From Hyaloscypha bicolor E (lineage: Eukaryota > Ascomycota > Leotiomycetes > Helotiales > Hyaloscyphaceae), in the NCBI RefSeq assembly GCF_002865645.1, contig NW_020194637.1:496001-560000 (forward strand): a stretch of 64,000 nt of DNA, in the 5' to 3' direction. The position numbers were made by a program, and so were the translations under genes. The notes beneath the pieces are model-generated. The model ran no database searches. It saw nothing but the letters and a program-made list of their open reading frames with translations, and had not been told where the DNA came from. Positions 1 through 10,079 of the stretch are shown here, one piece after another (position 1 is the first letter of the stretch; each line of letters opens with the position of its first letter).

Positions 1-265
1 AGAAAGACATTGTTCTCTGGCACAGGTGTTGGAATAGGGATATGGAACTTGGGTTTTGAGAGAAGGCGCTTATCGGCAACTGTTGATCCTGTTTGTAATA
101 TCCTTGTTTAACAGATTCATCCTCTATGCGTAGTATTTTCCCTTGTTACCTTTGGGTTTTATACAAGTGCAACTTCCTCAACATATCCTTCTTCCCTCCC
201 TCTCCCTATACCCTATACCTCAGCTCATCCCCTATCTCCTTCGTCTCATCAGGTATTCCACGCTT

Positions 266-712
266 CTAACTCAGGGGGTCTATAGTATTCTCTTTTGTCT
301 CTGCCTCCTTCTCTATCTCCCCTATTTCCTTATTTTCCCTTCTCCCATCTACACATTTGACCGTACTACCCTGTCCTACACCGGAGCCTCCTCCCGCTTT
401 TACAGTTATAGATGCATTAGAAGTGTCCTGTGAATGATGTCTTCCGTGCAGGAACGAGAGTGTGCCATGTTTGTGCGCGAGATCGATTTTCGGGGCTTCG
501 ATGCAGGCATTTTGAGAAGTGTCTGCTTCCGGGTGCGGAAGCGTGGTGTTGCGATCTAGTGGGGAGATGTCAGTTGTGTGCTTGGCATACGTGTAGTAGT
601 TAGGATGGTGTTAGGTGGCACCTGAACAGAGCGGTTCTGGGAAGCCAGTATCCCTGACGAGCACTTTTCTTTCCTTGGCGCCAGATGGCGGTTCATGGAT
701 CTTGGCGCTCAT
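266..712 (-). CDS. possible small two-exon gene, unknown function
   Basis: On the minus strand an ATG at 712 opens a frame that can be spliced from 621 down to 556 (donor GTGCCA, acceptor CACTAG, CTAAC branch-like sequences inside) and then stays open to a TAG at 266-268, giving 126 codons. The phase fits (91 + 290 nt). The product would be hydrophilic, with a Gly-rich stretch and a Lys/Glu-rich tail and no domain I recognise. The opposite strand of the second exon is strongly CT-rich, so the open frame could be a by-product of base composition. Nothing upstream links it to a neighbour. I list it as possible only. Confidence 0.28.
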
Positions 713-1824
713 TGTTGTGATCAGTGAAGCGGTGCGGCTTTCATAGTACCGTAGTTTCAGAACTGCATTTGCGGTTGGGAGGAAGAATAGCAATTTTGCG
801 AATTGCGCTGTTGGAGATAGCTGCGTGCTTGGGAGTATTCGCGGAACACCATGATTACCTTGGTTGGTGCAGACTCAGAAAGTGTTTTCAGGCTCTACAG
901 CGAGACTTTCCGGTGCTTTGCCCATTACGGAATCGAGACCGGTTAATTCCATCCCTAGTCATTGAGGCTTAGCGTATCAAGCCAGTGAATCCTGGAGAAG
1001 ATGTCTCCAGTGCGCGTCTCGCGTAAATACTGTGTACTTCGTACTAAGTATCAAGCCAAACAGATGTAAATCTTCCAGATTCCTGCTTAACTTACAGTAA
1101 ATAGGCATCAATTAGCTAAATGCACGCGCTCTATTGGTTGGAACCCCTCGTTAGTAGAGAATATACTGCTTCGTATTTGGGGTAACAAATGTTAATTCTG
1201 AACACCTGAACTTTACTCAAGCAGGTAATATTTCTCTGAATCTAAGAAATCTACTGGTTAATAGCCCCTGCTAGCGTCGAATGGCTAGAATCCATTAACC
1301 TTTGTTTCGCCTAGGGGGAAGTACTTCAGCCGAATCAACCTCGAGTTCAGTCCCTTAGTTTGCGGGCACTCCCTAGCCTGGTAGCTAATGTAACCAGTAG
1401 TACTTTCACGAGTAGTAAAGGGGGTAGATTAAAGGCGAAACTTATGGAATATGAGGTCCAGTTTGTGGTCTTAGAGAGATTGCTTATTACTTATTTATTT
1501 ATTTTATAATTATTTTACCAATAAATTATGCTTCCATGATTGAGGATTTGAAAAGGTAGATACTGTAAACCAATTAGAATCGAAGTCTTTGGGTAGCCGC
1601 CGGGGCTTGGGGCAGTCCAATGAACGAACAGCGATCTGACACTGCTTTAATCTGGGCGGCAATACACATTTTCTAAACTTAGGATATTCCTTCGTGCAAC
1701 AATGAAAATCTTATATCCATCTCACTGCCTTACGAATCTGTTTAGAACACTGTCTACTAACTATAACTCCCTTTGCATCCTGGTTCAATTATCTGCATAA
1801 GATATTTTCCTCTCAACTGTAATC
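713..1824. other. intergenic, no gene seen
   Basis: I see no convincing coding frame here. A 9-bp inverted pair (GTTTCGCCT near 1304, AGGCGAAAC near 1433) flanks a short unique stretch but has no flanking duplication that I can define. The part from about 1480 to 1530 is AT-rich. Confidence 0.5.
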
Positions 1825-2103
1825 ATGAAATCCTTCTCCACATCCCTCCTTCAGAGCCTCAACCGCCGTTGCGTGGCAACCGATAATTATGTCTGCTACC
1901 ACATCCCCATCCCCGCCGTCATCGGAATCGTGTTTGGGGCTGCATTCCTTCTCTTGCTTGGAATTTTCATAGCATTCATATGTGTCAAGAGGCGCAGACG
2001 TGCGAAAAAGCGCAGGAATGGTCAGGGGCAGGAGGATACAACTTTGAAGTATCTTGGGGGCGCAAGGCCAGAGCCGATTCCTTTTAATCCTAATGCGTAT
2101 TAG
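1825..2103 (+). CDS. small single-pass membrane protein
   Basis: The frame encodes 92 residues. Residues about 29-52 form one strongly hydrophobic segment (begins PIPAVIGIVFGAAFLLLLGI), followed at once by a basic stop-transfer run, CVKRRRRAKKRR. The N-terminal part is short and contains three Cys. The tail is polar and Pro-rich. The layout fits a single-pass plasma-membrane or endomembrane protein with a cytoplasmic basic tail. The start follows a pyrimidine-rich leader (CCTCTCAACTGTAATC). I recognise no family. It could also be the last exon of a longer gene, since fungal single-TM proteins often look like this at their C-terminal end. No neighbour suggests a role. Confidence 0.45.
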   Translation: MKSFSTSLLQSLNRRCVATDNYVCYHIPIPAVIGIVFGAAFLLLLGIFIAFICVKRRRRAKKRRNGQGQEDTTLKYLGGARPEPIPFNPNAY

Positions 2104-2457
2104 TGGAGGTATGTTGCGGTAGTCGGATTCCAGAGAAAATGATGCTGATCATATCTGAAGTTACTTATAGAGAAAATTTTAGCATTTGCGTTGGGGTGAG
2201 ATGCACGAAAGCAAAAGGATACATTTTCAAGTCAAAGGGATTCTCATATCATGCATTTTCCGTGCTTCTTGGGTTAAAAAGGCGGTCAGTTTTGGTACAT
2301 AGTTTGGGTTTAAAGTTTGAGAATAAACGTCAGGATGTCATCAGCCTCATCTCAGTCGCCAGTGCAGTTGTGAGTCACGAAGAGGGGTAGGTAGGTATAT
2401 CCCTTCATCGAGCAAAGAAAACTACCAACATTAAAGAAAGCAATCATTGAGCGATAT

Positions 2458-2896
2458 GGCCCGCACTGTCCGCCTTGCGATCGATCTTTTGGCAGTCAGC
2501 AGGCACTGCAGCAGCACCTCAATTCACCAGCTCACGCACTTGTGTATGAGTGATGGGTGCGATCGGACATTTGACACTGAGTGAGCCCTAAATCAGCACC
2601 TCGACTCTCCAGCTCACGAGTCACGATCCAATATATGAATGCAACGAACGTAATCGAACACTCAACAGCCAGCAAGCCCTCAACCAACATCTCAACTCCC
2701 CAGCTCACGCTCCAGTGCACGAGTGCGACGAGTACGATCGGGAATTCGGTAGCCAGCAGCTCTCAATCAGCACCTCAACTCACCAGCCCACATATTCGAA
2801 TGCGACAAGTGCGATCGGTCGTTTGGTAATCAACAATCTCTTGAGCAGCATCTCAGCCCCCCTGGTCACAGTTTCAGAATCCGATCATTTCTTTAG
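2458..2896 (+). pseudogene. degenerate multi-finger C2H2 zinc-finger gene
   Basis: Five tandem units of about 81-84 bp each encode the fungal C2H2 repeat of the form C..CDRSFGSQQALQQHLNSPAH. Unit 1 has both Cys (TGT 2467, TGC 2476). Unit 2 begins near 2543 in another frame, after a loss of about 2 bp, and has a TGA at 2582. Unit 3 (Cys codon 2640) has lost its second Cys to Arg. Unit 4 (2724) has Tyr in place of the second Cys. A further shift inside unit 4 puts the last unit (TGC 2801, TGC 2810) in frame again up to a TAG at 2894. No start codon or upstream exon is evident. The unit spacing and the repeated QHL-SPAH motif make the family assignment safe; the frame breaks make it non-functional as read. 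Confidence 0.75.
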
Positions 2897-3776
2897 AGTT
2901 AGGCACTCCTGAAATGCACGAGGTTGTCATGCATCGGGGATGTAGTCGCTAAGCCTAGGGAATAAAAGAGCCACGTACAAGTATTCTGGCTTCGTGGGGA
3001 TTTTGTTTGGCGGAGGGGGGGGAGTCTTTGACATATTGTCTACTCTTCTTTTCGTATCTAGTATCTAACTGAGAACTACTGAGCCGACTTGCTAATATGA
3101 GATGCACATATTACTCCAATCGCTAGGTGTTTTTCATCAACCTCCTCCCAGCCGTCCAGGATCGTCACACTATAAATCGATTTTCCCAGCGCTGCACTCG
3201 CCTAAGTAATGTGAATTCTAAGGGGTTCTAGGGGCTCCTCGGGGTCCTTAGCGAGCTTCAGCGATGCAATAATACGATCGCATTCACGATTAATTATGAT
3301 ACCAAATTGAGACAGATTTGTATAATGATTTTATCTTCGCGTAGCGTTGATTAAGAGCTATTAGAACCATAAAAAAGTAATAAAAATACACGAATACTTC
3401 AAGAATATACTAAAAGTAGTTATCCCATCTCTATACTCTCTAGACTAACCTAATCTTATACTTTCCCCAAATCCTGAAATAAAAATTAATTATAGAGATT
3501 CTGACTATATATTAATTAAATTAGATAATTCTTTATATTAATTCTCAGGTTTTTGCGAGCCTTATTCTTACTAATAAGCTATTCTCGCCGCTTATTATTA
3601 GTAGTACTTTTTGAGGCATTTAAAGTTCTGCCTTTAATTTTATTGAATTAATTATTTGCTTACTAAATTACTCGATACATTTTTCGCTATAACTTGAGAG
3701 TATATAAAGAGTACTAGAAAGCTAAGGTAATAAATTAAGAAATAATATGGATTTTAATAGCTAGCTTGGCTTCTTG
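2897..3776. other. AT-rich gene-free stretch
   Basis: From about 3290 the sequence becomes clearly AT-rich with stops in every frame, like the RIP-degraded block at the right end of the window. No gene or recognisable transposon protein remains. It is the landing site of the solo LTR at 3782. Confidence 0.6.
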
Positions 3777-3781
3777 CTATT

Positions 3782-3982
3782 TGTGACGGCGCCGGCTAGG
3801 AGTGGCCGTCACATGACTGGTTTCACCTAGCTAGCCGGCGTTTCAGTGGTTTTAGCTAGTATTTCCCTCCTTTTATCCCCTCTCCTTCTCTCTCTCTCCT
3901 TCTTCTCTTTAGCTTAGTATTTTCAATACATGAGATTCTTGGATCTTTGAGCCCTGGCCATTGCCTCGATCACGCCGTTACA
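3782..3982. mobile_element. solo LTR with 5-bp target duplication CTATT
   Basis: A 201-bp GC-richer island sits in AT-rich sequence. It begins TGTGACGG and ends CCGTTACA, so it has the TG...CA ends of a retrotransposon LTR, and it is bounded by a perfect direct repeat CTATT (3777-3781 and 3983-3987). No internal retrotransposon region is attached, so it is best read as a solo LTR left by recombination between two LTRs. It shows much less C-to-T decay than its surroundings and is therefore probably younger. Confidence 0.85.
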
Positions 3983-4346
3983 CTATTTAAAGATTTGAAT
4001 TAAGAAAGTTATTTCTTTCTTAAAAAGAAGTATTTTAGGTATAGAGTTAGCAAATTTTTAATAAATTAATTAATAAGCTTACTGTTATAAGAAGAATTAT
4101 TTTCTAAAATAAGAAAAACATATTATATATTAATTTTTGGCCCTTTAATTAGCTAGATTCAAAATCTCCTCTAAACTCATTTAATATAATATATAATTAA
4201 CCCAAGAGCATTATATTTAATTATATCTTAATCGGGTAGTTATTAAATTTAATTATTTACTCTTACTTTAATAAACTTTATTGCGAGGCAAAGATAGCAC
4301 TTTCACATGCCGTTAAATTACAGACTGGGATCAGGCCGCTTGATTC

Positions 4347-4507
4347 TGTTGAATATGGTCATGTGACATGTCACACGCACATGACCACGTGCAAGGCCAA
4401 CTAGCCTGTACAGACATGTATATAAGGTGGGCTTCGCCCACCTCCCATTCTACAAGAATCAATCAAGAACTTGACCCACTTACACGTACACGTGCATCCG
4501 TTCAACA
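4347..4507. mobile_element. second solo LTR with 5-bp target duplication GATTC
   Basis: A 161-bp unit starts TGTTGAA and ends TTCAACA, a perfect 7-bp terminal inverted match, and is flanked by GATTC at 4342-4346 and 4508-4512. Inside are a TATATAAGG TATA-like box (about 4420) and a palindrome GGTGGGCTTCGCCCACC (about 4426). The ends, size and TATA box fit a Ty1/copia-type LTR. It is unrelated to the LTR at 3782. The short open frame across it is not a gene. Confidence 0.85.
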
Positions 4508-4659
4508 GATTCAATACTACATATATTTAGTATATCCTTCTTCTTTTCTTAAAGCTCTTAATTCCTGAACTAATGATATTACGAAGTAGGGACACTATTT
4601 AGATATAACGCCCTAGTACCACGCATACCTCTCATTCGCCAACCACTCAATCTCGTCTT

Positions 4660-5895
4660 CGCCCACTCCCTCAAATCATCATCAGCAGCCACAACTGGGG
4701 AGTGGGTCTCGCTCAATATTTCTACGTCTTTCGCCCCGAGCGCTGCGTGGGCTTGATCACGCTAAATGTGTGTGTCTATTCTCCGCCAATGGCAGCCATT
4801 TGTGCTCAATGTGGTCAAACCCTTGATGAAGCAAGCGCTTGGCTACTTCCCACTTGAATACTGGTATTTGTTCACTGATCCTAGCTACGGGCCCGTGCTC
4901 GCTGATAAACAGTGTGTCAAATGATTAGATTAGATTAATAGCCATTAATCTAATCTAATCACAAAATATACTCATTAATCATATTCTATTCACGTATTAA
5001 TTAGATTAATCTGATTAATCTGATTAATACACACGTGATCCTACACGTGACCGTGCTAGCCTAATCTAGTAACGCTCCTGCCCGCTCCAGCTCTAGCGCT
5101 AGACTAATCAGGGGCGGCAACGCTTAGTAAGCGACCCGAAGCTAAATTAAAAAAGTGGGAATGTAGGAGAATAACTAGTTTATTATTATTGAAAGCTAGT
5201 ATATAGCTACTATTATATAAGCCCTGGCTTAGTTTAACTAGGGCTACCTGATAGGTGCCTTAGTTATTTAATACTTATTAAGTAAACAGTGATTTACTAT
5301 AGTCACGTGACAGATTAATTATTCTAATCTAATCAAAAAAAATCTGAATTACATTAATCATAATCTAATCACATTAATTGATTAATTGATTGATTAATTT
5401 GATTAACGTGATTAATCCTTTGACACACTGCTGATAAACACGTCGAGTCGTTGTTCACGGCTCTGCATGCCGAGCCAAAGCCTTGGAGGCAGACGCTGTG
5501 CGCTGAAAACGGGGATCCAAATGTGGCTGGAGCAAGACCAAGAAAGGTCCCGTGCAAGCATATGCAACTGACGCGACGAGGGAGGAGTTCGTTGGACGTT
5601 TGACTAGGGATGGGCTCGCGGCGCCATTCTGTTATTAAAGCGATCTCGTGGAAGGGTTGTACTACGAGCAGGAGAAGAAGCTGCCAGCAGAGAGATACAA
5701 GGTTACCGTGCCGTATCTGTTTATTTCAGGTGTGCTGGATATAACCTGCCTGCCGCAGACGATTGGAAAGGCGAAGGAAATGGGCTTGACCCGAATTTGA
5801 CAGTGGGGAAGGTGGATGCCGGCTATTGGTGTATGCTGGCAAAGCCGAAAGAAGTTGGAGAGATCTTCATGAAGTGGCCGGGTGATGATTTCTAA
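4660..5895 (+). pseudogene. epoxide hydrolase-like alpha/beta hydrolase, broken by a MITE
   Basis: Frame-by-frame translation gives the core and C-terminal half of a fungal epoxide hydrolase. The nucleophile-elbow region reads SHNWGVGLAQYFYVF and is followed by FRPERCVGL. The segment EYWYLFTDPSYGPVLADK runs up to 4909 and resumes at 5431 as HVESLFTALHAEPKPW. Near the end come VPYLFISGVLDITCLP and DAGYWCMLAKPKEVGEI, with a stop at 5893-5895. The family nucleophile Asp (usually HDWG) is Asn here, and the catalytic His (usually GHW) is Tyr. There are also frameshifts near 4815, 5545 and 5790 and a TAA near 5633, and the 5' part is missing upstream of about 4660. The gene lies tail to tail with the Zn2Cys6 factor. 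Confidence 0.8.
4910..5430. mobile_element. non-autonomous hAT-type MITE, 8-bp TSD
   Basis: This 521-bp insert has terminal inverted repeats CAGTGTGTCAAATGATTA (4910-4927) and the complement of TAATCCTTTGACACACTG (5413-5430), 17 of 18 positions matching, and is flanked by the direct repeat CTGATAAA at 4902-4909 and 5431-5438. An 8-bp duplication with CAGTG ends is the signature of the hAT superfamily. The interior is AT-rich, with many GATTAAT/ATTAGATT units near both ends and no transposase frame, so it must have moved with an enzyme supplied elsewhere. Removing it and one TSD copy rejoins the hydrolase frame exactly at the insertion point. Confidence 0.9.
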
Positions 5896-5986
5896 GCCTC
5901 GAGGTTGGATCCCCTTGTCCTGGGGCGGGTTGTAGATTCGCTTCAACGGAAACACCCAAAAAAAGGCTTTCACAAGTCCAATCATT

Positions 5987-7700
5987 TTAGAATACCAAAA
6001 AGGTCCTGCCCTGGCCTGTCCACTCTCTGGCAAAGGCTATCCAGTCCAAGTTGTGTTCCTGCTCCTTATTATAGTTCCTCTTTTCCCAAAACGCATTCAA
6101 AAATTCCAAAGCATGTTGGCAGTTCGAGAAGCCTGTCTCTGACATGGCTTGCTGAAGTTTCGCAATGACCATGTCTTGTTCGTCTTTCTGTGTTGCTTCA
6201 GTTCCAGCAATGAACAAGGGCCATACCAAATCTTGTGCGAATGTCGGCTTGTTCGTCTCTGCGAAGCCAAGAGCGTGAAAAAGTTCGAATTTAGAAGTTC
6301 TAATTTGGGTTTCCTTCTCCGTGAACAAGTCAAGATCGAGAAACTCGCTCTTCAACAGCGCGCGATACGAATAGATCAGCCCAGCATGGTAAAAGCAATT
6401 TGATGTACGGCTGATATGGACATAATCGTCAGATTCGGAAATTTGGAACGTTTTGTCCATAGCTAAAGTCTGTGACCGTGCGTGTTCAAACAGTTTTCTC
6501 AGTCCAGAAGGGGACACCCCAGAGTTGGCAAGGATTTCCGGGTTGGTCATTGCTTGACGCTCGAGACTAGTAACCATCTGGAGTAGTTTGAGAAACTCGA
6601 TGAAGATGCTGCTAGGTTTTGATGTCGCAGGATTGAGCTTGAAGTCCTCATGCAGAGTGAAATTGAGGAAGTTCGTTGTCGAAGCAAAGGTATTTGCGAT
6701 GAAAAGCTCTTGCTCCAAGAACTCTGATGTCGAATCTTCCGGTGCTTTGAATGACAGTGAGTCGTTGGACGATGCTATTACTGTTCTTGCTGCATTTAGG
6801 TGGACTTGCCAGAAGGAAGAATCTATGAGGCTGTCAAAGATGTGGTTTGGGGCGGATTTACGGGCAACAAAACAGACCTGGCCATACGGTCTCCACGTTA
6901 CACAGTACTAGCATCGTGGCCAAGATAGCATTCGAACGATTTCGAGAGACATCTTTGTGAATGTCAGACAAAGCCTGAGAACCTCTCTCCGTCGCGAACG
7001 CCTTGATCTCCTGAGCCAGAAGCTTCACAGCTTTCTGCTGAAACCTATCAGGACAGGCGACAGGCATAACCGACGTGCTATTTCTCGAAGCTGAGAGTGA
7101 TACTGCATTTATGTGTTTTGCTGCAAATGCCAGGATGGCGTTCAATAGAGGCGGACACTCAAGAGCCAAAGGTATAATGATGTGACGCCAAGGATTCTCG
7201 TGACAGTCTCCCCAACTCATATTTGAGGCCACAATGCGATCGTAGTGATAAAGCAGATACCTTTCATCAAATCGCTGAAGCTGGAAAGGGAGCAGAGGTT
7301 TTGGAATCATTCTCGTTTCCAGACTGAAAGAAGGATCGATTTCAGGCGACTGATCACCTGACAGCGATATATTCTCATCTGGAGAGTTTGATACTTCGAT
7401 GAGGTGCGAAACAGACACTGGTGTGTCTCTAGCCCTAATCGGTATAGACCTCCCCTTTAACTTTCCACGGCTTGCAACGCCCTGATCCCATTTCAGAAGG
7501 ACCCCATAGCCAGAGCACGTGAGGCCGCGCTTCTCGCACTTGCCGCATGTTGGGACTCTGCGATCGCACTTGATGCGCCGCCTATTGCAGACTCGACAGT
7601 CTGCGCTAAGGGTAAGACGAGGACACATCAAAGCATATTACTGATGTTGAGTTGACACCATCGTACCTTTGGAAGCAACCTCCGATTGCAAATTCATCAT
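5987..7700 (-). CDS. Zn2Cys6 fungal transcription factor
   Basis: Three exons are inferred: 7700-7667, 7600-6878 and 6822-5987, with introns 7666-7601 (GTACGA...GCGCAG) and 6877-6823 (GTCTGT...CATAG), giving 530 residues. Residues 13-40 form a textbook binuclear cluster (C-X2-C-X6-C-X6-C-X2-C-X6-C). The rest resembles the helical regulatory domain of fungus-specific factors, ending in the common W..GQGRTFLVF tail. Without the first intron the frame can also start at 7631, but the spliced start gives a more usual N-terminus. The second exon joins as WP-DSSFWQVHL. It should be a nuclear, sequence-specific DNA-binding regulator; its targets cannot be read from here. Its 3' neighbour is the dead epoxide hydrolase, which may once have been a target. 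Confidence 0.88.
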
Positions 7701-8840
7701 TGCTCATCTGTCACGTCATCAAAGGCGGCAGGCAGTAAATGGGTGGAGAAGGGCTTCAAGGGTAAGCATTGTATGCATGTATCGAGCGAACTTCTTCAAT
7801 GAGATGGCGGTCGATGAATATCGAGGGTGGTAGAAGATTCCATGGTCAAGAAGTGAAGTTCAAGGACACGAAGAGTGGAGTCGGCAAGGACTTTTCCATT
7901 GAGATAAGGTCACGTGATAAAAGTGTTCTCTATTTCACTAATATTACAAAGTTTATGTTTTGTCTATCTAACTGTGAACCGCTTCTATTCTCACCCCCTC
8001 TTAAGATGACGTATTGGCGATTGTTATCTCCTCATCAGCGATGATTGTCGGATTCGCTAAAGCAGCCTTTATTCTGCACTTCGGCCAAGATTCCTGAATC
8101 CTGATGGCTTGTCGAATAGCTTTTAATGCTAAATTGCCAACTTGGTTTGTTTCTCCGAATTATGTCACTCCACAAAGCCGAGCGGCAAGATGCGAATAGC
8201 TCGAGTACCAAACGAATTGTTCTGGCCTGTCTTTGTCTATTCTTGGCCAGTTTGGCTTTGTTCTCCTGATAGGCACGTAGTATCAGAGAAGAAAGAACTC
8301 ACTGTCCAGGACCATATTGGTGTTTTCAATGGAATAAAGTCTGAACCAACATTTTATTATAGGAAGGATAAAGGGGAATGAAAGTTTGATGCTAATATTG
8401 GGTTGATTTATTTAGAAAGGGAGCCAAATAATTGAGTGTATTGAGTTACTAATTTTCTTAAATTTGTTTGCTTAGAAATTCTTTGTCTTTAGTAATATTG
8501 ATCTACCCATGCTTAGTATCCTAGCCATAAATTCCATAATTGGTAGAGGAGTTAATTTGTATGGATGTTTCATTGTTATTTTATAAACGCTGTTCTCGCA
8601 GAATTGAATGGGCACTTGTAAGAGAGGATTTAGATCTCGACCGGTGTACAGCTTGTTCGTTAAGTAGACAATTTTTGAACAAATTCTCCCTCGTCTATAA
8701 AGTCTCCTCCCCTCCCCTAGACTTGCTCATCTGCTAATCATCCATCATTTTCCCTTTCACACAACTGGACTCAACCACCAACCACATTAGAGCACTTCAC
8801 AATCTCACTCCACAATCTTGCTAATCAACCCATCGGCAAA
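7701..8840. other. intergenic, promoter regions
   Basis: Non-coding sequence lies between two divergently transcribed genes. Nothing codes convincingly. A TATAAA at 8697-8702 and the CT-rich leader that follows suit transcription of the gene at 8841. Confidence 0.55.
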
Positions 8841-9158
8841 ATGAGTCGTGACATTAAGGAAGCCCCAGCTTGTTCACCCATGGCTCCAGTTTACTCACCC
8901 ATGAGTCTGAAGTACTCACCCACAACTCCGAGCCTCACTCCCACGAGTCCAAAGTACTCGCCAACGACCCCAGTCTTCAAACCAAAAACACCTGAGCCCC
9001 AAAACCCCCTGGCAACTGTACCCTCAGAAACCAGACAGTCCAAGCTATATAGGATGGACTGCTGCCAGTGCGGAGGCGGGGGTTACAGTCAATTCCCGTA
9101 CCCAGCTTGCCAGAACTGCGGTCATGACCAATGCGACGCTTGCACAGGCAACTCCTAA
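8841..9158 (+). CDS. small protein: Pol II CTD-like heptads plus Cys-rich tail
   Basis: This is an intron-less 105-residue frame. Residues 11-52 are six consecutive heptads in perfect register: CSPMAPV, YSPMSLK, YSPTTPS, LTPTSPK, YSPTTPV, FKPKTPE. They closely match the YSPTSPS repeat of the RNA polymerase II largest subunit. Residues 72-101 hold a Cys-rich module with Cys at 74, 75, 77, 90, 93, 98 and 101 (CxC...CxxC....CxxC), like the short zinc-ribbon-type domains common in small fungal proteins. No signal peptide or membrane segment is present. The start is supported by a TATAAA about 140 bp upstream and a CA/CT-rich leader ending GGCAAAATG. I infer, without proof, a nuclear or cytosolic phospho-tail protein that could be read by Ser-Pro/Thr-Pro kinases or CTD-binding domains. 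Confidence 0.8.
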   Translation: MSRDIKEAPACSPMAPVYSPMSLKYSPTTPSLTPTSPKYSPTTPVFKPKTPEPQNPLATVPSETRQSKLYRMDCCQCGGGGYSQFPYPACQNCGHDQCDACTGNS

Positions 9159-10079
9159 ATGGGAGATCCTTCCGGCAATCTGGATGATTGGAGATGAATT
9201 TTGCAGAGAGAACGAGAGACTGACCTGACACACCCATTTGATAAAGGAGCAATAACCCTACGTCTCACAGCCTCGGAGACAAAGGGCATATGGCCTTGGA
9301 TACTGACCTAATACACTCATTTGATTGCATATTGGCGGCTTCTGAAGTACAATTAGATATACAACAAAAGAGATATCCCAAAAACATATGCAACTCTCAA
9401 GCTCGTAATATTTCTCTTTTGCTAACTATATTTTCTCTTGAAACTTTCCTTAGCAGTTTTCGCTTATCAGGACATTGAGGTAAAGCACTTCAAAATATTC
9501 AGGTACCCCTCCTGTTTCTGGTTTGAGAAATACTGCTAGAACTAATGCGAAGCACTCAACTTCTTATTTCATGTTTAGAAATATGAATCATCGATAAAAG
9601 GAGGGTTTTTTTTCAAGTGATCTGGGTAAGCTGCATTCGTTGAAAAAAAAAACCAGAAGGCGCAAGACTTGTTTCTTTTTCAAATAAACATTAATCCAGG
9701 ATCAAAAAACAGGGCAATTCATCATAGCTTGTTAACCTTTCATCAAGAGTGGTGTGGTTATCATTTCCCTTCTTTGCAAAATTATGACGGCTGTCCATGC
9801 CAATGTTCAGGGAATGCGGGGTACATTTGCCTCTTAGCGGGGTAATACTAAAGTCGGACCCGCCTTATAGACCACAAATTCCAATAAGAACCCGTACGTC
9901 CCCGGGTCAAGGTAATGGATTAGGGAGATTCTTCCTAAGCAGAGAGTCAACTTGATGCACCATTCCTCTCTATTTTCAATTAAGTTCAAACATATATCTC
10001 GCTCCTTATCCATCCCAGGCGGCGACCTAACCCCGTTCCCCTTACCCTTCCCATTCAAGACAATTCGTTTCCAACATTA
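9159..10079. other. intergenic, no gene seen
   Basis: This stretch lies between the 3' ends of two convergent genes. It contains a poly-T/poly-A pair (about 9606 and 9643) that could fold, and no coding signal that I trust. Confidence 0.5.

Noticed and set aside
143..433. 96-codon frame on the plus strand
   Set aside because: It is a CT-rich low-complexity frame with Leu/Pro/Tyr-rich translation and no start context.
1304..1441. Inverted GTTTCGCCT/AGGCGAAAC pair as a possible MITE
   Set aside because: The arms are only 9 bp and no target duplication is visible at the ends.
4368..4568. 66-codon frame
   Set aside because: It lies inside and across the solo LTR at 4347-4507, so it is repeat sequence.
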